41,838 nucleotides of DNA. It comes from Rhodoferax sp. Its GTDB lineage: Bacteria > Pseudomonadota > Gammaproteobacteria > Burkholderiales > Burkholderiaceae_C. The notes under the pieces are model-generated. The model ran no database searches and had not been told where the DNA came from. It was given only the letters and a program-made list of their open reading frames with translations. The translations under genes were made by a program, and so were the position numbers. Positions 24,825-32,275 of this stretch are shown here, piece by piece. The stretch's first letter is position 1. The number at the start of each line of letters is the position of its first letter. The DNA is taken from assembly GCF_028689305.1 (NCBI RefSeq), contig NZ_JAQTWM010000020.1:1-41838 (forward strand), written 5' to 3'.

Positions 24825-24938
24825 GAACAAACTTCCAACGCAATCAATGGTGAGGAGAAACCAGCCGTTAATGTAACGGAGTGCTTCACAAATTGACGCG
24901 CTGTCAAGGCGGCTTTACCAGCCGTTCACATTCAGGCG

Positions 24939-25418
24939 TCAGCGCTGGGCCAGCGCCATCTCGACACCGCGATTGGCCAACTGGTCAGCCTTTTCATTGC
25001 CGGGGTCGCCGTTGTGCCCACGCACCCAGCGCCAGTCAATCTGGTGCCCCGCGCCGTTGACCAATGCGTCCAGCCGCTGCCACAGGTCAACATTTTTCAC
25101 TGGCGCTTTGGTTGCTGTCTTCCAGCCGCGTGCCTTCCAGCCGGGCAGCCACTCGGTCATGCCCTTGAGCACATACTGGCTGTCCACATGCAGAATCACC
25201 TTGCACGGGCGTTTGAGGGCCGACAGGGCCTCAATCACCGCCATCATTTCCATGCGGTTGTTGGTGGTGCCCAGCTCGCCGCCGCACAGTTCCTTTTGCG
25301 CCTGGGCCGACTTCAGCAATGCGCCCCAACCGCCTGGCCCCGGATTGCCCTTGCAAGCGCCGTCGGTGTAGATTTCTATCGTGTTCAACAAGTCGTTTCC
25401 ATTCTCTTTATCAACCAT
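24939..25418 (-). CDS. rnhA: Ribonuclease HI
   Basis: RNase HI removes RNA from RNA-DNA hybrids. The 159-aa product has the four catalytic acids: Asp in [16 protein letters not shown], Glu in [13 protein letters not shown], Asp in [11 protein letters not shown], and Asp in [12 protein letters not shown]. The basic protrusion ([17 protein letters not shown]) and the active-site His in [10 protein letters not shown] are also present. I chose the ATG at 25418; a frame extension upstream lies within the dispersed repeat. The start overlaps the end of the methyltransferase gene by 8 bp, so the two are co-transcribed. Confidence 0.94.
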   Translation of the reverse strand: MVDKENGNDLLNTIEIYTDGACKGNPGPGGWGALLKSAQAQKELCGGELGTTNNRMEMMAVIEALSALKRPCKVILHVDSQYVLKGMTEWLPGWKARGWKTATKAPVKNVDLWQRLDALVNGAGHQIDWRWVRGHNGDPGNEKADQLANRGVEMALAQR

Positions 25419-26178
25419 GTTTTTGGCTTCCAGCCCGCTTAGAGCCTGCACTATTAGCTACTGAAACAGGAGCACCAGAGAGACGCCTGGCCGGTTTCCA
25501 GGCCGGATTGAGCAGGGTCATGCCATGCACCCGCTTGACCGCCACCAGGCAGTAGCTGGCCCCCAGTATCGGCCACCAGCGCGCACCCGCGGCTTCCATC
25601 CAGGCAAAACGTTGCAACAGGGCGTGGCTGGAAAAAGCCGGGCAGTAACAACCAAAATGCTCATCTTCAATCGCCAGATTCAGCAAGCTGAGCCAGTCGC
25701 GCAATCGCCGATACCCGATCCATTCACCGGCCTGTGGCAAAAACAGGCGTTCCAGCCCCAGGCGCCGATACAGTTGCACCCGGCGTCGGCGCAGTCCCCA
25801 AAGACTCAAGGGGTTGAGGCCACAAATCACCACACGCCCCTCGGGGACCAGAACCCGCGCCACTTCACGCAACGTGCCGTGCGGGTCGGCGGTCAGTTCC
25901 AGGGCATGGGGCAACACCACCAGATCCAGACTGTTGGCCGGAAACGGCAGGGCCGAAAACTCGGTGACCAGGGTGACGCGCCGCCCCAGATCAAGTTCAG
26001 CGGGAGACTGTGTCGCCAGCCAGCGGTGTGGCATGCGGTTGGCCTCCAGCGCGTCCAGCTCTGGCAGGCCCAGCTGCAGGGCATGAAAGCCGAACACGTC
26101 CGCCACGGCAGCAGCCATTTGGGCGCGCTCCCACGCCAGCAGGTACTGCCCGATGGGGGTGGCAAGCCACTCATGCAT
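25411..26178 (-). CDS. Class I SAM-dependent methyltransferase
   Basis: The 255-aa product starts [20 protein letters not shown] and has methyltransferase-like features: a degenerate first motif region ([15 protein letters not shown]), [46 protein letters not shown] (motifs around the SAM site), and a hydrophobic C-terminal part. Proteins of this kind sit between gloB and rnhA in many Betaproteobacteria; the substrate is not known. The last 20 or so codons ([20 protein letters not shown]) are written by dispersed repeat copy D, so the natural C-terminus is probably altered or extended by the insertion. The start could also be the ATG at 26199, which overlaps the gloB ATG. Confidence 0.82.
   Translation of the reverse strand: MHEWLATPIGQYLLAWERAQMAAAVADVFGFHALQLGLPELDALEANRMPHRWLATQSPAELDLGRRVTLVTEFSALPFPANSLDLVVLPHALELTADPHGTLREVARVLVPEGRVVICGLNPLSLWGLRRRRVQLYRRLGLERLFLPQAGEWIGYRRLRDWLSLLNLAIEDEHFGCYCPAFSSHALLQRFAWMEAAGARWWPILGASYCLVAVKRVHGMTLLNPAWKPARRLSGAPVSVANSAGSKRAGSQKHG
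25424..25475 (-). repeat. Dispersed repeat, copy D, spanning the methyltransferase/rnhA junction
   Basis: On the minus strand the element shows CAGTAGCTAATAGTGCAGG, then GGGCTGGAAGCC and AAAAAC, the same layout as the other copies. It encodes the methyltransferase C-terminus and supplies the GGAAGCC ribosome-binding region of rnhA. Confidence 0.5.
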
Positions 26179-26181
26179 CCC

Positions 26182-26187
26182 TATAAT
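26182..26187 (+). promoter_or_regulatory. -10 box of gloB, giving a nearly leaderless mRNA
   Basis: A perfect TATAAT ends 10 bp before the gloB ATG, so transcription should start about 4 bases before the start codon. No ribosome-binding site is visible. The -35 is poor (TGGCAA, 16 bp upstream). Confidence 0.5.
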
Positions 26188-26197
26188 TTGACCGCTC

Positions 26198-26965
26198 ATG
26201 ACGCTACTTCCACTACCTGCTTTCAACGACAACTACCTCTGGATGCTGCACGATGGTCAGCGTGCCCTGGTGGTGGACCCGGGCGATGAACGGGTGGTTT
26301 TTGAAGCCATCCAACGCTTGGGGGTCAAACTTGATGCGATTCTAGTCACGCACCATCATGCCGATCACACCGGGGGTGTGGCGGCGCTGCGTGACGCCAC
26401 CGGTGCCCAGGTGTTTGGCCCCAAGCACGAAACCATGCCCGAACCCCTCACCCGGCTGGGTGAGGGTGACGTCATCAGCCCGCTGGGCCTGAGCCTGCAG
26501 GTGTTTGAGGTGCCGGGTCACACCGCCGGCCACATTGCGTACTTTGGCCAAACTGACGGGCAGGCCCCGCTGCTTTTTTGTGGTGACACGCTGTTCAGTG
26601 CCGGTTGTGGCCGGCTGTTTGAAGGCAGCCCGGCGCAAATGCTGTCATCCTTGAGCCGGCTGGCGGCGCTACCGGATGACACCCGTGTGTGTTGCGCACA
26701 CGAGTACACTGCCAGCGGCCTGGTGTTTGCCCGCATGCTTGAGCCGGACAATCCGGCGCTGATCAAGCGCCAGGCAGAAGTGGCTGCGCTACGTCGGCAA
26801 CATCAGCCGAGTTTGCCGTCGACCATCGGGCTGGAAAAAGCCACCAACCCGTTCCTGCGCACCCACTTGCCCGAGATGGTCAGTGTGGTACGCCGTTTTG
26901 ATCCAGCCGCGCTTGACCCCGTCGGCGTTTTTGCTGCGCTGCGAACATGGAAAAACCAGTTTTGA
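26198..26965 (+). CDS. gloB: Hydroxyacylglutathione hydrolase (glyoxalase II)
   Basis: Glyoxalase II splits S-lactoylglutathione to lactate and glutathione, finishing methylglyoxal detoxification. The 255-aa product has the metallo-beta-lactamase zinc motif THHHADHTGG (about 51-60), the further ligands in PGHTAGHIAYF and FCGDTLFSAGCGRLFEG, and the C-terminal HEYTASGLVFA plus PFLRTH, which bind the glutathione moiety. It starts with MTLLPLPAFNDNYLW, typical of the family. Its ATG has no ribosome-binding site, fitting a leaderless transcript. The 3' end overlaps the mltD start by 19 bp. Confidence 0.94.
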   Translation: MTLLPLPAFNDNYLWMLHDGQRALVVDPGDERVVFEAIQRLGVKLDAILVTHHHADHTGGVAALRDATGAQVFGPKHETMPEPLTRLGEGDVISPLGLSLQVFEVPGHTAGHIAYFGQTDGQAPLLFCGDTLFSAGCGRLFEGSPAQMLSSLSRLAALPDDTRVCCAHEYTASGLVFARMLEPDNPALIKRQAEVAALRRQHQPSLPSTIGLEKATNPFLRTHLPEMVSVVRRFDPAALDPVGVFAALRTWKNQF

Positions 26966-28494
26966 AACCATTCATCCAACTGCTGTCACTGCTGTCCGCC
27001 TTTTGGCTGGCGGGCTGTGCCACGCAAAACACCAGCCCGGTGCCAGCCACTCCCACCGACACCGTGCCGCTGGTCAGCACCGCCGGCACCCCGGCCAAGG
27101 CGGCCAACCCGGTCTACCCCAACAGCCAGTTGCAACCGCTGGCCAACGCCCAGATCAGTGCCGCCGGTGTCCACGCCCTTGAACCCCCCGCTGATTTGTG
27201 GGAACGTGTGCGCCGCGGCTTTGCCATGCCGGACCTGGACAGCGACCTGGTGCGTGACCGGGAGCAGTGGTATGGCAGCCGGCCAGACTACGTGCAGCGC
27301 ATGACCAGCCGCGGCAGCAAATACCTTTTTTACATCGTTGAAGAACTGGAACGGCGCAATATGCCGTCGGAACTGGCCCTGTTGCCCTTCATCGAAAGTG
27401 CGTTCAACCCGCAAGCCGTGTCCAGCGCCAAGGCCGCCGGCATGTGGCAGTTCATGCCGGCCACCGGCAAGACGTTTGAATTGACACAAAACATGTTTCG
27501 TGACGACCGGCGCGACGTGCTGGCCTCGACCCGGGCGGCGCTGGATTACCTGCAGAAGCTCTACGGCATGTTCGACGACTGGCAACTGGCCCTGGCCGCC
27601 TACAACTGGGGTGAAGGCCGGGTGGCGCGGGCCGTTGCCAAAAACAGGCAGGCCGGGCTGGGCACCCGTTACGTCGACTTGAAGATGCCGATGGAAACCC
27701 AGTTCTACGTGCCCAAGCTGCAGGCCGTCAAAAACATCATTGCCGATCCGGCCAGGTTCAACGCCACCCTGCCCCCGCTTGGCAACCACCCCTATTTCCA
27801 GACGGTAGACATCCAGCGCGATATTGATGTGGCATTGGCGGCCAAGCTGGCCGACGTGTCGCTGGATGATTTCCGGGCGCTGAACCCGTCGGCTTCCAAG
27901 CCGGTGCTGCTGGCTGCCGGCTCGGCCCAAATCCTGCTGCCCTGGGACAACGCCACGGTGTTCCAGAGTAATCTGGAAGCCTACACCGGTGGCCGGCTGG
28001 CCAGCTGGACCGCCTGGATTGCGCCCAGCACCCTCAAGCCGGCGGACGCTGCCAAGCGGGTTGGCATGACAGAGAGTGAATTGCGGGCCGTGAACCAGAT
28101 TCCTCCGCGGGTCCTGATCAAGGCTGGCTCAACACTGGTGGTGCGGCGCAACGGAGGCCTCGACACCGATGTCAGCAGCCAAATAGCCGACAAAGGCTGG
28201 CTGTCCCTGGCGCCCGAAGTGGTGCTGCGCAAAACCGTGGTGAAGGCCGGCAAGAAGGACACCGTCGCCACCGTGGCCCAGCGTTACCGGATCAGCCCGG
28301 CCCAAGTGGCCGAATGGAACAAGGTCAGTCCCACGGCAGCGTTCAAACCCAGCCAGCCAGTGGTGTTGTACCTGCCAGGGAAATCCGCACCTGCGGCGAC
28401 AGCCAAGGCCTCATCCCGCAGCGCCACAGTCGCCAAAGCCCCCAGAAAAGCACCTGTCACGGCCAAAAAAGCCACCCGGGTGGCGCGCAATTAA
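26947..28494 (+). CDS. mltD: Membrane-bound lytic murein transglycosylase D (lipoprotein)
   Basis: MltD cuts the glycan strands of peptidoglycan and leaves 1,6-anhydro ends. The 515-aa product has a lipoprotein signal with the box LAGC (Cys at about 23), so it should be anchored in the outer membrane. The SLT catalytic domain carries ALLPFIESAFNP with the catalytic Glu, SAKAAGMWQFMPATGK, and LALAAYNWGEGRV. A LysM module follows near the C-terminus (KKDTVATVAQRYRISPAQVAEWNK), with a second, weaker one before it. The end is a basic Ala/Lys tail. It overlaps gloB and is probably co-transcribed. Confidence 0.92.
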   Translation: MEKPVLKPFIQLLSLLSAFWLAGCATQNTSPVPATPTDTVPLVSTAGTPAKAANPVYPNSQLQPLANAQISAAGVHALEPPADLWERVRRGFAMPDLDSDLVRDREQWYGSRPDYVQRMTSRGSKYLFYIVEELERRNMPSELALLPFIESAFNPQAVSSAKAAGMWQFMPATGKTFELTQNMFRDDRRDVLASTRAALDYLQKLYGMFDDWQLALAAYNWGEGRVARAVAKNRQAGLGTRYVDLKMPMETQFYVPKLQAVKNIIADPARFNATLPPLGNHPYFQTVDIQRDIDVALAAKLADVSLDDFRALNPSASKPVLLAAGSAQILLPWDNATVFQSNLEAYTGGRLASWTAWIAPSTLKPADAAKRVGMTESELRAVNQIPPRVLIKAGSTLVVRRNGGLDTDVSSQIADKGWLSLAPEVVLRKTVVKAGKKDTVATVAQRYRISPAQVAEWNKVSPTAAFKPSQPVVLYLPGKSAPAATAKASSRSATVAKAPRKAPVTAKKATRVARN

Positions 28495-28502
28495 GCAGCG
28501 TT

Positions 28503-28916
28503 TCAGCGATACCCGGCAAACAGGATGGCGACGTTGATCAGCAGCGCCAGCGTCCACACCAGGCTGCGCAAATTGGCCAGGTTAGCCAGATAAAGCATGA
28601 TGTACACCATGCGCAGCACGACAAAAACAAACGCCAGCATGTCCAGCCGGGTCTGGTAAGCGCCCATCTGGTGCGCAATCACCACCGCGCCGATGAAAAA
28701 CGGCATGGCCTCAAAACTGTTGGCCTGGGCCGCATTGGCGCGGGCGCGCCAGTCGGACTGTCTGGCCAGCCAGGCACGCGGGTTTTCATTGTCAAAGCCA
28801 CCGTCACGCCGGGGCTTGCCAAGTGCGCCCCATTTGGCAATGACCGCACAACTCAGCGGCAGCAAGGCTGCCACCAGAACACACCAATAGGCCACCGTAA
28901 AGTGCGTCACCACCAT
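28503..28916 (-). CDS. MAPEG family membrane protein
   Basis: The 137-aa product has four hydrophobic segments and the MAPEG pattern: an N-terminal helix FTVAYWCVLVAALLPLSC, a loop with NPRAW and RANAAQANSFEAMPFF (the conserved Asn and Glu near the glutathione site of the family), and helices ending LANLRSLVWTLALLINVAILF. The family covers membrane glutathione transferases and related proteins; the substrate is unknown. I chose the ATG at 28916, with AAGGA upstream; a longer open frame runs into recR and is not coding. It follows recR with a 19-bp gap and converges on mltD. Confidence 0.85.
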   Translation of the reverse strand: MVVTHFTVAYWCVLVAALLPLSCAVIAKWGALGKPRRDGGFDNENPRAWLARQSDWRARANAAQANSFEAMPFFIGAVVIAHQMGAYQTRLDMLAFVFVVLRMVYIMLYLANLANLRSLVWTLALLINVAILFAGYR

Positions 28917-28935
28917 CACAAATCCTTCCGTGTTG

Positions 28936-29526
28936 TTAACGCCGGTCCACCAGCGCGTGGGCAATGGTACCCAGGTCGACATATTCCAGTTCACTACCCA
29001 CCGGCACACCGCGCGCCAGCCGCGTGAGTTGCAGCCCACGGCCCTTGAGCCCCTCGCTGATGACATGGGCCGTGGCCTCGCCCTCGGCGGTGAAGTTGGT
29101 GGCCAGAATCACTTCACGCACGCTGCCATCCAACGCCCGGTCAAACAGCTTTTTCAAGCCGATGTCCTTGGGCCCAATGCCATCGAGCGGACTCAGGCGG
29201 CCCATCAGCACAAAATACAGACCCTTGAAAGCGCCAGTGCGCTCCACCGCCGATTGGTCGGCAGGCGTTTCCACCACACACAGCTTGCTGGCGTCACGAC
29301 GTTCATCCAGGCAGGTGGCGCACACCTGGGACTCGGTGAAGGTATGGCAGCGCTCACAATGTTGCACCGCTTGCACTGCATGCGACAACGCCATCGACAG
29401 GGTTTGCGCCCCCGGACGGTCATGCTGTAACAGATGAAACGCCATGCGCTGCGCCGACTTCACCCCCACGCCCGGCAAGCGCCGCAGTGCCTGGATCAGG
29501 ACTTCAAGCGCGTTGGCATCAGACAT
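28936..29526 (-). CDS. recR: Recombination mediator RecR
   Basis: RecR works with RecF/RecO to load RecA on gapped DNA. The 196-aa product shows the helix-hairpin-helix [19 protein letters not shown], the four-cysteine zinc motif [16 protein letters not shown], and a Toprim domain starting [17 protein letters not shown], with the recR signature [16 protein letters not shown]. Length and order are standard. It lies downstream of ybaB, as in many proteobacteria, but the gap is unusually long (160 bp) because of the structured element at 29575-29677. Confidence 0.95.
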   Translation of the reverse strand: MSDANALEVLIQALRRLPGVGVKSAQRMAFHLLQHDRPGAQTLSMALSHAVQAVQHCERCHTFTESQVCATCLDERRDASKLCVVETPADQSAVERTGAFKGLYFVLMGRLSPLDGIGPKDIGLKKLFDRALDGSVREVILATNFTAEGEATAHVISEGLKGRGLQLTRLARGVPVGSELEYVDLGTIAHALVDRR

Positions 29527-29574
29527 CTGCGAGCCCAGTATTGAATTCAGAAACCAAAATGGTGTCGGGCGTAG

Positions 29575-29677
29575 CGAGCGAGCGTCAGCCTAGGCGCGGG
29601 TGGATGGAAACCGGAACGTACTTCCTGTACGTGAGGATTTCCAGACAGGCCCCGCAACGACGGATCACGCTCGCTCG
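29575..29677. repeat. About 100-bp nested inverted-repeat element between ybaB and recR
   Basis: The outer arms CGAGCGAGCGT (29575-29585) and ACGCTCGCTCG (29667-29677) are exact complements. Inside, GCGGG pairs with CCCGC, TGGAAA with TTTCCA, and ACGTAC with GTACGT around a TTCCT loop. The whole piece could fold into one long, interrupted hairpin. It has no open frame. It may be a mobile palindromic repeat (REP or MITE-like) or a structured intercistronic RNA. Confidence 0.7.
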
Positions 29678-29686
29678 GTAGCCATC

Positions 29687-30019
29687 CTAGAAAGGGAATT
29701 TCATGCCGCCGGGGAGGCCGGGCATCCCTGCGGTGATCTTGCCCATTTTCTCGGTCGAGGTTTCCTCGGCCTTGCGCAGCGCTGCGTTAAAAGCCGCAGC
29801 CACCAGGTCTTCCAGCATATCCTTGTCGTCGGCCAGCAGACTGGGGTCGATGGTGACACGGCGCACTTCGTGTTTGCAGGTCATGGTGACCTTGACCAGA
29901 CCGGCGCCTGATTCACCGCTGACCTCGATATTGCCCAGCTCGTCCTGGGCTTTTTTCATGTTTTCCTGCATGGCCTGGGCCTGCTTCATCAGGCCGGCGA
30001 GTTGTCCTTTGTTGAACAT
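29687..30019 (-). CDS. ybaB: YbaB/EbfC family nucleoid-associated protein
   Basis: The 110-aa product starts [21 protein letters not shown] and has the family core ([31 protein letters not shown], then [16 protein letters not shown]), with the [13 protein letters not shown] tail. YbaB dimers bind DNA and may organise the nucleoid or affect expression of neighbours. It lies 65 bp after dnaX and before recR, the classic dnaX-ybaB-recR order. Confidence 0.93.
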   Translation of the reverse strand: MFNKGQLAGLMKQAQAMQENMKKAQDELGNIEVSGESGAGLVKVTMTCKHEVRRVTIDPSLLADDKDMLEDLVAAAFNAALRKAEETSTEKMGKITAGMPGLPGGMKFPF

Positions 30020-30084
30020 GGAATTCCTTGGTTGGTGTCATTAAAAAAGATGGATAGCCGCCAACCCGCGTTTTGGTGCGGGAG

Positions 30085-31968
30085 TCACAGGGGCTTGATG
30101 CTGCCGGGCACGATTTTCGCCCCAAATTCACGCATCATCGACTGCACCAGCGGGTCATCAAAAACGATTTTCTCGGCAGCCAGCTGTCGCTCGGCAGCGG
30201 CAGCGGCATTACGTCTGGCCGGACTGTCGGTCACGCGCCCGACCTCCACCATCAGCCGCACCGGATACCCCGCCGCCGCCAGCGCCGCCGTCAGGCGGTC
30301 GCGGCTGCCACCCTGATTGAGCGACTCGCGCTCGACCCGCAACAGCCATTGATCGGTGTCACGCGCCACCAGTTGTGACTGCAGCGCCAGTTCACGCACC
30401 AGGGCGCTGATGGCATCGCTGGCTATCAGCGCCTGGACCGTGGCGTGCCAGAAATCACCTTCGGCACTGGCTCCCAGAACCTGAGGCGCACCAGCCACCA
30501 CGGCATCCCGTGCCGAATCGGCTTGCACACGCACCTGAATTGCTTCAATTTTTGAAGCATCCGAGGCATATTCCACCCGGGCTGGAGGCCTATTTTGTTC
30601 AAAATTTTCGGCCACCGGCAGTGGCCCATGCATCGTCATCACAGGCAAATGCTGCCCCGCCGGCAACGCCGCATCAGCACCATGTTCAGCCGCGATCCGA
30701 GCATGATCGACCTGGGGTGGAGCCACTTTTTCTGCTGAAACAAGCGCCGCCCCCCCGACCGCTGCAACGCCTGGTGCAGACGCCGCCAGCGCCCGTGGTG
30801 GCACCGGAATTTCAGGCCGGGCTGTTTTCAGGGTTTTTTTTTCAGCCGCGCCGTTGCTGGATCGCGCAGGCTTGAACGCCAGCAGACGCAGCAGCACCAT
30901 GGTCAGTGCCGCGTATTCGTCGGGTGCCAGACCCAATTCAGAACGGCCATGCAGGCAGATGCTGTAGAGCAACTGGGTTTCGTCGGCGGGCATCAGTTTG
31001 GCCAGACGGGCCAGCTCGGCCAGTTCCGGGTCCGGATCATCGGCCTGCGCCGCCTCAGGCACCGCCTGCAACACAGCCATGCGTTGCAGCACGGCACTCA
31101 TTTCCTCAAGGGTGGAGGCGGCACTGAGCCCGTTGAGGCGCAGGGTCTCGGAGGTCTCGACCACCACTTGGCCATCCCCCATGGCCAGTGCGTCCAGCAG
31201 ACGAAACACATGCGAACGGTCAACACTGCCGAGCATCTGGCGCACCGTGGTTTCTTCAAGAGCGCCAGAACCAAAAGCAATCGCCTGGTCGGTCAGGCTC
31301 AGGGCATCCCGCATGGAGCCCCGCGCGGCGCGGGCCAGCAGCTTGAGCGACTGCAGGTCAGCCGGGACCTGCTCGGTCTGCAACACACCTTGCAAGTGTT
31401 CACGAATGGTCTCGGGCGCCATGGGGCGCAGGTTGAACTGCAGACACCGCGACAACACCGTGACCGGCACTTTTTGCGGGTCGGTCGTGGCCAGCACAAA
31501 TTTCAGGTATTCAGGTGGCTCTTCCAGCGTTTTCAACATGGCGTTGAACGCTGTGTTGGTGAGCATGTGCACCTCGTCGATCATGAAGACCTTGAAGCGC
31601 CCCTGCACCGGCTTGTAGACCGCCTGCTCCAGCAGAGCCTGCACCTCATCCACCCCCCGGTTGGAGGCGGCATCCAGCTCGGTGTAGTCCACAAAACGAC
31701 CACTGTCAATGTCGGTGCAGGCCTGACAGACGCCACACGGCGTGGCGGTGATGCCGCCCTGGCCGTCGGGCCCCTGGCAGTTGAGCGATTTGGCCAGGAT
31801 GCGCGACACCGTGGTTTTGCCAACGCCCCGGGTGCCGGTAAACATGTAGGCATGGTGCAAGCGGCCGGTAGACAACGCATTCGAGAGCGCCTGCACCACG
31901 TGATCCTGCCCCACCATCTCGGTGAAGTTGCGGGGGCGATACTTGCGGGCGAGCACGAGATAGGACAT
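30085..31968 (-). CDS. dnaX: DNA polymerase III subunit tau/gamma
   Basis: DnaX is the clamp-loader ATPase; the long tau form also ties the polymerase to the helicase. The 627-aa product starts MSYLVLARKYRPRNF and has GTRGVGKTTVSR (Walker A), a zinc-binding CGVCQACTDID, DEVHML (Walker B), the SRC segment LSRCLQFNLRP and the collar domain. A variable linker (about 400-540) leads to the C-terminal polymerase-binding domain. I chose the ATG at 31968; a TATAGA box at 31984-31979 would give a leader of only a few bases. Repeat copy E lies in frame within the linker. I could not identify a slippery site for the gamma form with certainty. Confidence 0.94.
   Translation of the reverse strand: MSYLVLARKYRPRNFTEMVGQDHVVQALSNALSTGRLHHAYMFTGTRGVGKTTVSRILAKSLNCQGPDGQGGITATPCGVCQACTDIDSGRFVDYTELDAASNRGVDEVQALLEQAVYKPVQGRFKVFMIDEVHMLTNTAFNAMLKTLEEPPEYLKFVLATTDPQKVPVTVLSRCLQFNLRPMAPETIREHLQGVLQTEQVPADLQSLKLLARAARGSMRDALSLTDQAIAFGSGALEETTVRQMLGSVDRSHVFRLLDALAMGDGQVVVETSETLRLNGLSAASTLEEMSAVLQRMAVLQAVPEAAQADDPDPELAELARLAKLMPADETQLLYSICLHGRSELGLAPDEYAALTMVLLRLLAFKPARSSNGAAEKKTLKTARPEIPVPPRALAASAPGVAAVGGAALVSAEKVAPPQVDHARIAAEHGADAALPAGQHLPVMTMHGPLPVAENFEQNRPPARVEYASDASKIEAIQVRVQADSARDAVVAGAPQVLGASAEGDFWHATVQALIASDAISALVRELALQSQLVARDTDQWLLRVERESLNQGGSRDRLTAALAAAGYPVRLMVEVGRVTDSPARRNAAAAAERQLAAEKIVFDDPLVQSMMREFGAKIVPGSIKPL
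30536..30600 (+). repeat. Dispersed repeat, copy E, inside dnaX
   Basis: On the plus strand this stretch contains ATTGCTTCAATTTTTGAAGC, then CCCGGGCTGGAGG and CCTATTTTG, the same order as copy F (ATTGCTTCAA, GCGGGCTAG, CCCCTATTTTT). On the coding strand it is translated in frame as part of the DnaX linker (QNRPPARVEYASDASKIEA). Confidence 0.55.
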
Positions 31969-32027
31969 AGCCGCAGATTCTATAGGGCGACGTTGCACCT
32001 GCTGCGTCAGGGCATCCCGGCATTGGC

Positions 32028-32033
32028 TACAAT
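32028..32033 (+). promoter_or_regulatory. -10 box of the 4.5S RNA gene
   Basis: TACAAT lies 7 bp before the predicted 5' end of ffs. No good -35 is visible. Confidence 0.45.
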
Positions 32034-32040
32034 TCACGCC

Positions 32041-32134
32041 GACGGGCCTTCCCGCATGGTGAAGCGGCCAACCGGGTCAGGTGGGGAACCAAGCAGCCCT
32101 AACTGTGGAGCCAGTGCCGGGGTCAAGGCTCGTC
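32041..32134 (+). ncRNA. ffs: Signal recognition particle RNA (4.5S RNA)
   Basis: This is the RNA of the signal recognition particle, which with Ffh targets membrane proteins. The apical domain shows the conserved GGTCAGG...GGAA...AAGCAGCC pattern (about 32075-32099). The 5' end GACGGGCCTT (32041-32050) pairs along its full length with AAGGCTCGTC (32125-32134), with one G-U pair, closing the long hairpin. A T-run at 32145-32150 would end transcription. It is divergent from dnaX, a common placement. The call is confident; ends may be off by a few bases. Confidence 0.88.
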
Positions 32135-32208
32135 AACCCCCCAATTTTTTCAAATGCCCAAGCAGGCGGTGGCTTGCGCCGGCCAGCTGGACTTGCGGAC
32201 AAGTTGTT

Positions 32209-32275
32209 GATTGCTTCAAATTTCATAGCTATCAAAGCAATCAACACGCGGGCTAGCCCCTATTTTTCTTGTAAA
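32209..32275 (+). repeat. Dispersed repeat, copy F
   Basis: ATTGCTTCAAATTTCATAGC is followed by a hairpin (TTGATTGCTT with AAGCAATCAA) and GCGGGCTAGCCCCTATTTTT. It overlaps the last codons of the flavoprotein gene on the other strand, so that protein's C-terminus (LQFLQEK) may be set by the repeat. Confidence 0.55.
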
